Of a stretch of 6,440 nt of DNA, positions 6,015-6,440 are shown in pieces; position 1 is the stretch's first letter, and each line of letters opens with the position of its first letter. A program made the translations under genes and the position numbers. Location of the stretch: assembly GCA_017382915.1 (NCBI GenBank), contig JAFNZJ010000079.1, forward strand, positions 1 through 6,440, given 5' to 3'. Below the pieces are notes generated by a model. It saw only the letters and a list, made by a program, of their open reading frames with translations. It was not told the DNA's origin and did no database searches. The DNA comes from Clostridia bacterium (GTDB lineage Bacteria; Bacillota; Clostridia; Oscillospirales; Acutalibacteraceae).

Positions 6015-6173
6015 ATGAAATATGTATGTGATGTATGCGGTTGGGAATATGATGAAACCGTAGGCAGTGAAGAAAACGGCATTGCCCCCGGCACCAAGTT
6101 TGAGGACCTGCCCGAAGATTTTGTTTGCCCACTTTGCGGTGTAGGTAAAGATGATTTCAGCCCTGCTGAATAA
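6015..6173 (+). CDS. Rubredoxin
   Basis: A 52-residue one-electron carrier with a single Fe(Cys)4 centre. The ligands are Cys5 and Cys8 (YVCDVCGWEY) and Cys38 and Cys41 (DFVCPLCGVGKDDF). The loop between the pairs is full length, including NGIAPGTKFEDLPEDF (21-36), as in classical clostridial rubredoxins of 52-54 residues. Trp10 replaces the more usual Tyr after CG. The start is fixed by a very strong ribosome site and a canonical N terminus. It lies 24 nt after the flavodiiron stop with no terminator between, so the two are co-transcribed. It may feed electrons to the flavodiiron protein or to other peroxide- or superoxide-reducing enzymes. Its C-terminal motif shares a 24-nt exact match with the fused rubredoxin domain upstream. 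It is short enough to be missed by gene finders with a 60-codon cut-off. Confidence 0.96.
   Translation: MKYVCDVCGWEYDETVGSEENGIAPGTKFEDLPEDFVCPLCGVGKDDFSPAE
6107..6130 (+). repeat. Direct repeat copy 2, in the stand-alone rubredoxin
   Basis: Exact 24-base match to 5924-5947, covering the second cysteine pair region of rubredoxin. Codon choices are the same in both copies. Confidence 0.85.
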
Positions 6174-6182
6174 TCAGTTTTT

Positions 6183-6216
6183 AAGCGGTGCCCAAATAAA
6201 AAGGGCACCGCTTTTT
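6183..6216 (+). terminator. Intrinsic terminator of the flavodiiron-rubredoxin unit
   Basis: An 11-bp perfect stem pairs 6183-6193 (AAGCGGTGCCC) with 6203-6213 (GGGCACCGCTT) around a 9-nt A-rich loop and is followed by Ts. It begins 9 nt after the rubredoxin stop. Confidence 0.9.
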
Positions 6217-6224
6217 GTATAATG

Positions 6225-6270
6225 ACCCCGCCAAGGTGCTAAAAAAAGCGCCCCGGCGGGGTGATTTTTT
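6225..6270 (+). terminator. Second, tandem intrinsic terminator
   Basis: The outer stem pairs ACCCCGCC (6225-6232) with GGCGGGGT (6255-6262). The inner stem pairs GGTGCT (6235-6240) with AGCGCC (6247-6252), including one G-U pair, around an AAAAAA loop. An AA/CC internal loop separates the two stems. A six-T run (6265-6270) follows two bases after the stem. It probably backs up the first terminator and insulates the next gene. Confidence 0.82.
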
Positions 6271-6315
6271 GTTAATATTTTATTTGGCGGTTATCTTTTA
6301 TTTTGTGTTTGTTTG

Positions 6316-6324
6316 TGGTATACT
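6316..6324 (+). promoter_or_regulatory. Extended -10 promoter for the zinc-ribbon gene
   Basis: TGGTATACT supplies an extended -10 (TG at 6316-6317, TATACT at 6319-6324). Only poor, T-rich sequence lies at the -35 distance (about 6295-6301). Transcription should start near 6331, at the AGGTGA ribosome site, giving a leader of about 13 nt. Confidence 0.6.
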
Positions 6325-6343
6325 TTAAAAAGGTGATGATGTT

Positions 6344-6440
6344 ATGAAAGATATGATTCAGTGTAAAAATTGTAACTATAGATATGAAAAAGGCAGCAAA
6401 GAATGCCCAAACTGCGGGGCTAAAGCGCCAATGCAGTTTA
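6344..6440 (+). CDS. Zinc-ribbon protein, N-terminal fragment (runs off window)
   Basis: Only 32 codons are visible before the window ends. AGGTGA (6331-6336) lies 7 nt before the ATG at 6344. The peptide MKDMIQCKNCNYRYEKGSKE continues into CPNCGAK, giving two CxxC pairs (Cys7 and 10, Cys21 and 24) separated by ten residues. This is the compact zinc-ribbon layout often found at the N terminus of bacterial proteins that continue into membrane or regulatory domains. The rest of the protein, and so its function, cannot be told. A second in-frame ATG at 6353 would also keep the zinc ribbon. Confidence 0.8.
   Translation, partial: MKDMIQCKNCNYRYEKGSKECPNCGAKAPMQF

Noticed and set aside
6218..6223. 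Perfect TATAAT between the two terminators, suggesting a small-RNA promoter
   Set aside because: No -35-like sequence at 16-18 nt upstream and no correctly spaced extended -10 TG; transcription would begin inside the second hairpin. Probably chance in AT-rich DNA.

Overview
The window looks like chromosomal DNA from an anaerobic, fairly low-GC Firmicute of class Clostridia, probably near the Ruminococcaceae/Oscillospiraceae. This is inferred from the type 3 (archaeal-style) prolyl-tRNA synthetase with a C-terminal zinc module, strong AGGAGG-like ribosome sites, sigma-A-type promoters, and a flavodiiron protein next to a rubredoxin, a pairing typical of strict anaerobes. Every supported gene is on the + strand. 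I see no mobile element, CRISPR array, tRNA or rRNA.

Region 1 (1-3667) is a housekeeping cluster. It holds proS (5' end outside the window), a secreted and membrane-anchored Ser/Thr/Asp-rich protein of unknown function, rsmD (16S rRNA G966 methyltransferase), coaD (phosphopantetheine adenylyltransferase, overlapping rsmD by 8 nt) and a 154-residue coiled-coil protein, closed by a strong intrinsic terminator. A near-consensus promoter sits 6 nt after the stop of the Ser-rich gene and can drive rsmD-coaD-coil separately from proS. The coiled-coil protein resembles mycobacterial SepIVA, a DivIVA-like division protein that, as I recall, is also encoded near coaD.

Region 2 (3692-6270) has its own near-perfect promoter. 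It contains a GtrA-family four-helix membrane protein, a 596-residue flavodiiron protein carrying both a flavin reductase-like domain and a short rubredoxin domain at its C terminus, and a separate 52-residue rubredoxin. Two tandem intrinsic terminators end the unit. The large protein is in effect a natural fusion of FprA with the high-molecular-weight rubredoxin (Hrb) known from Moorella. It should be a largely self-contained reductase that removes O2 and/or NO, and the neighbouring rubredoxin is a second candidate electron carrier.

Region 3 (6316-6440) holds an extended -10 promoter and the first 32 codons of a zinc-ribbon protein that runs off the window. No gene-free stretch exceeds 300 bases. 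The two longest gaps (3615-3740 and 6174-6343) are filled by terminators and promoters.
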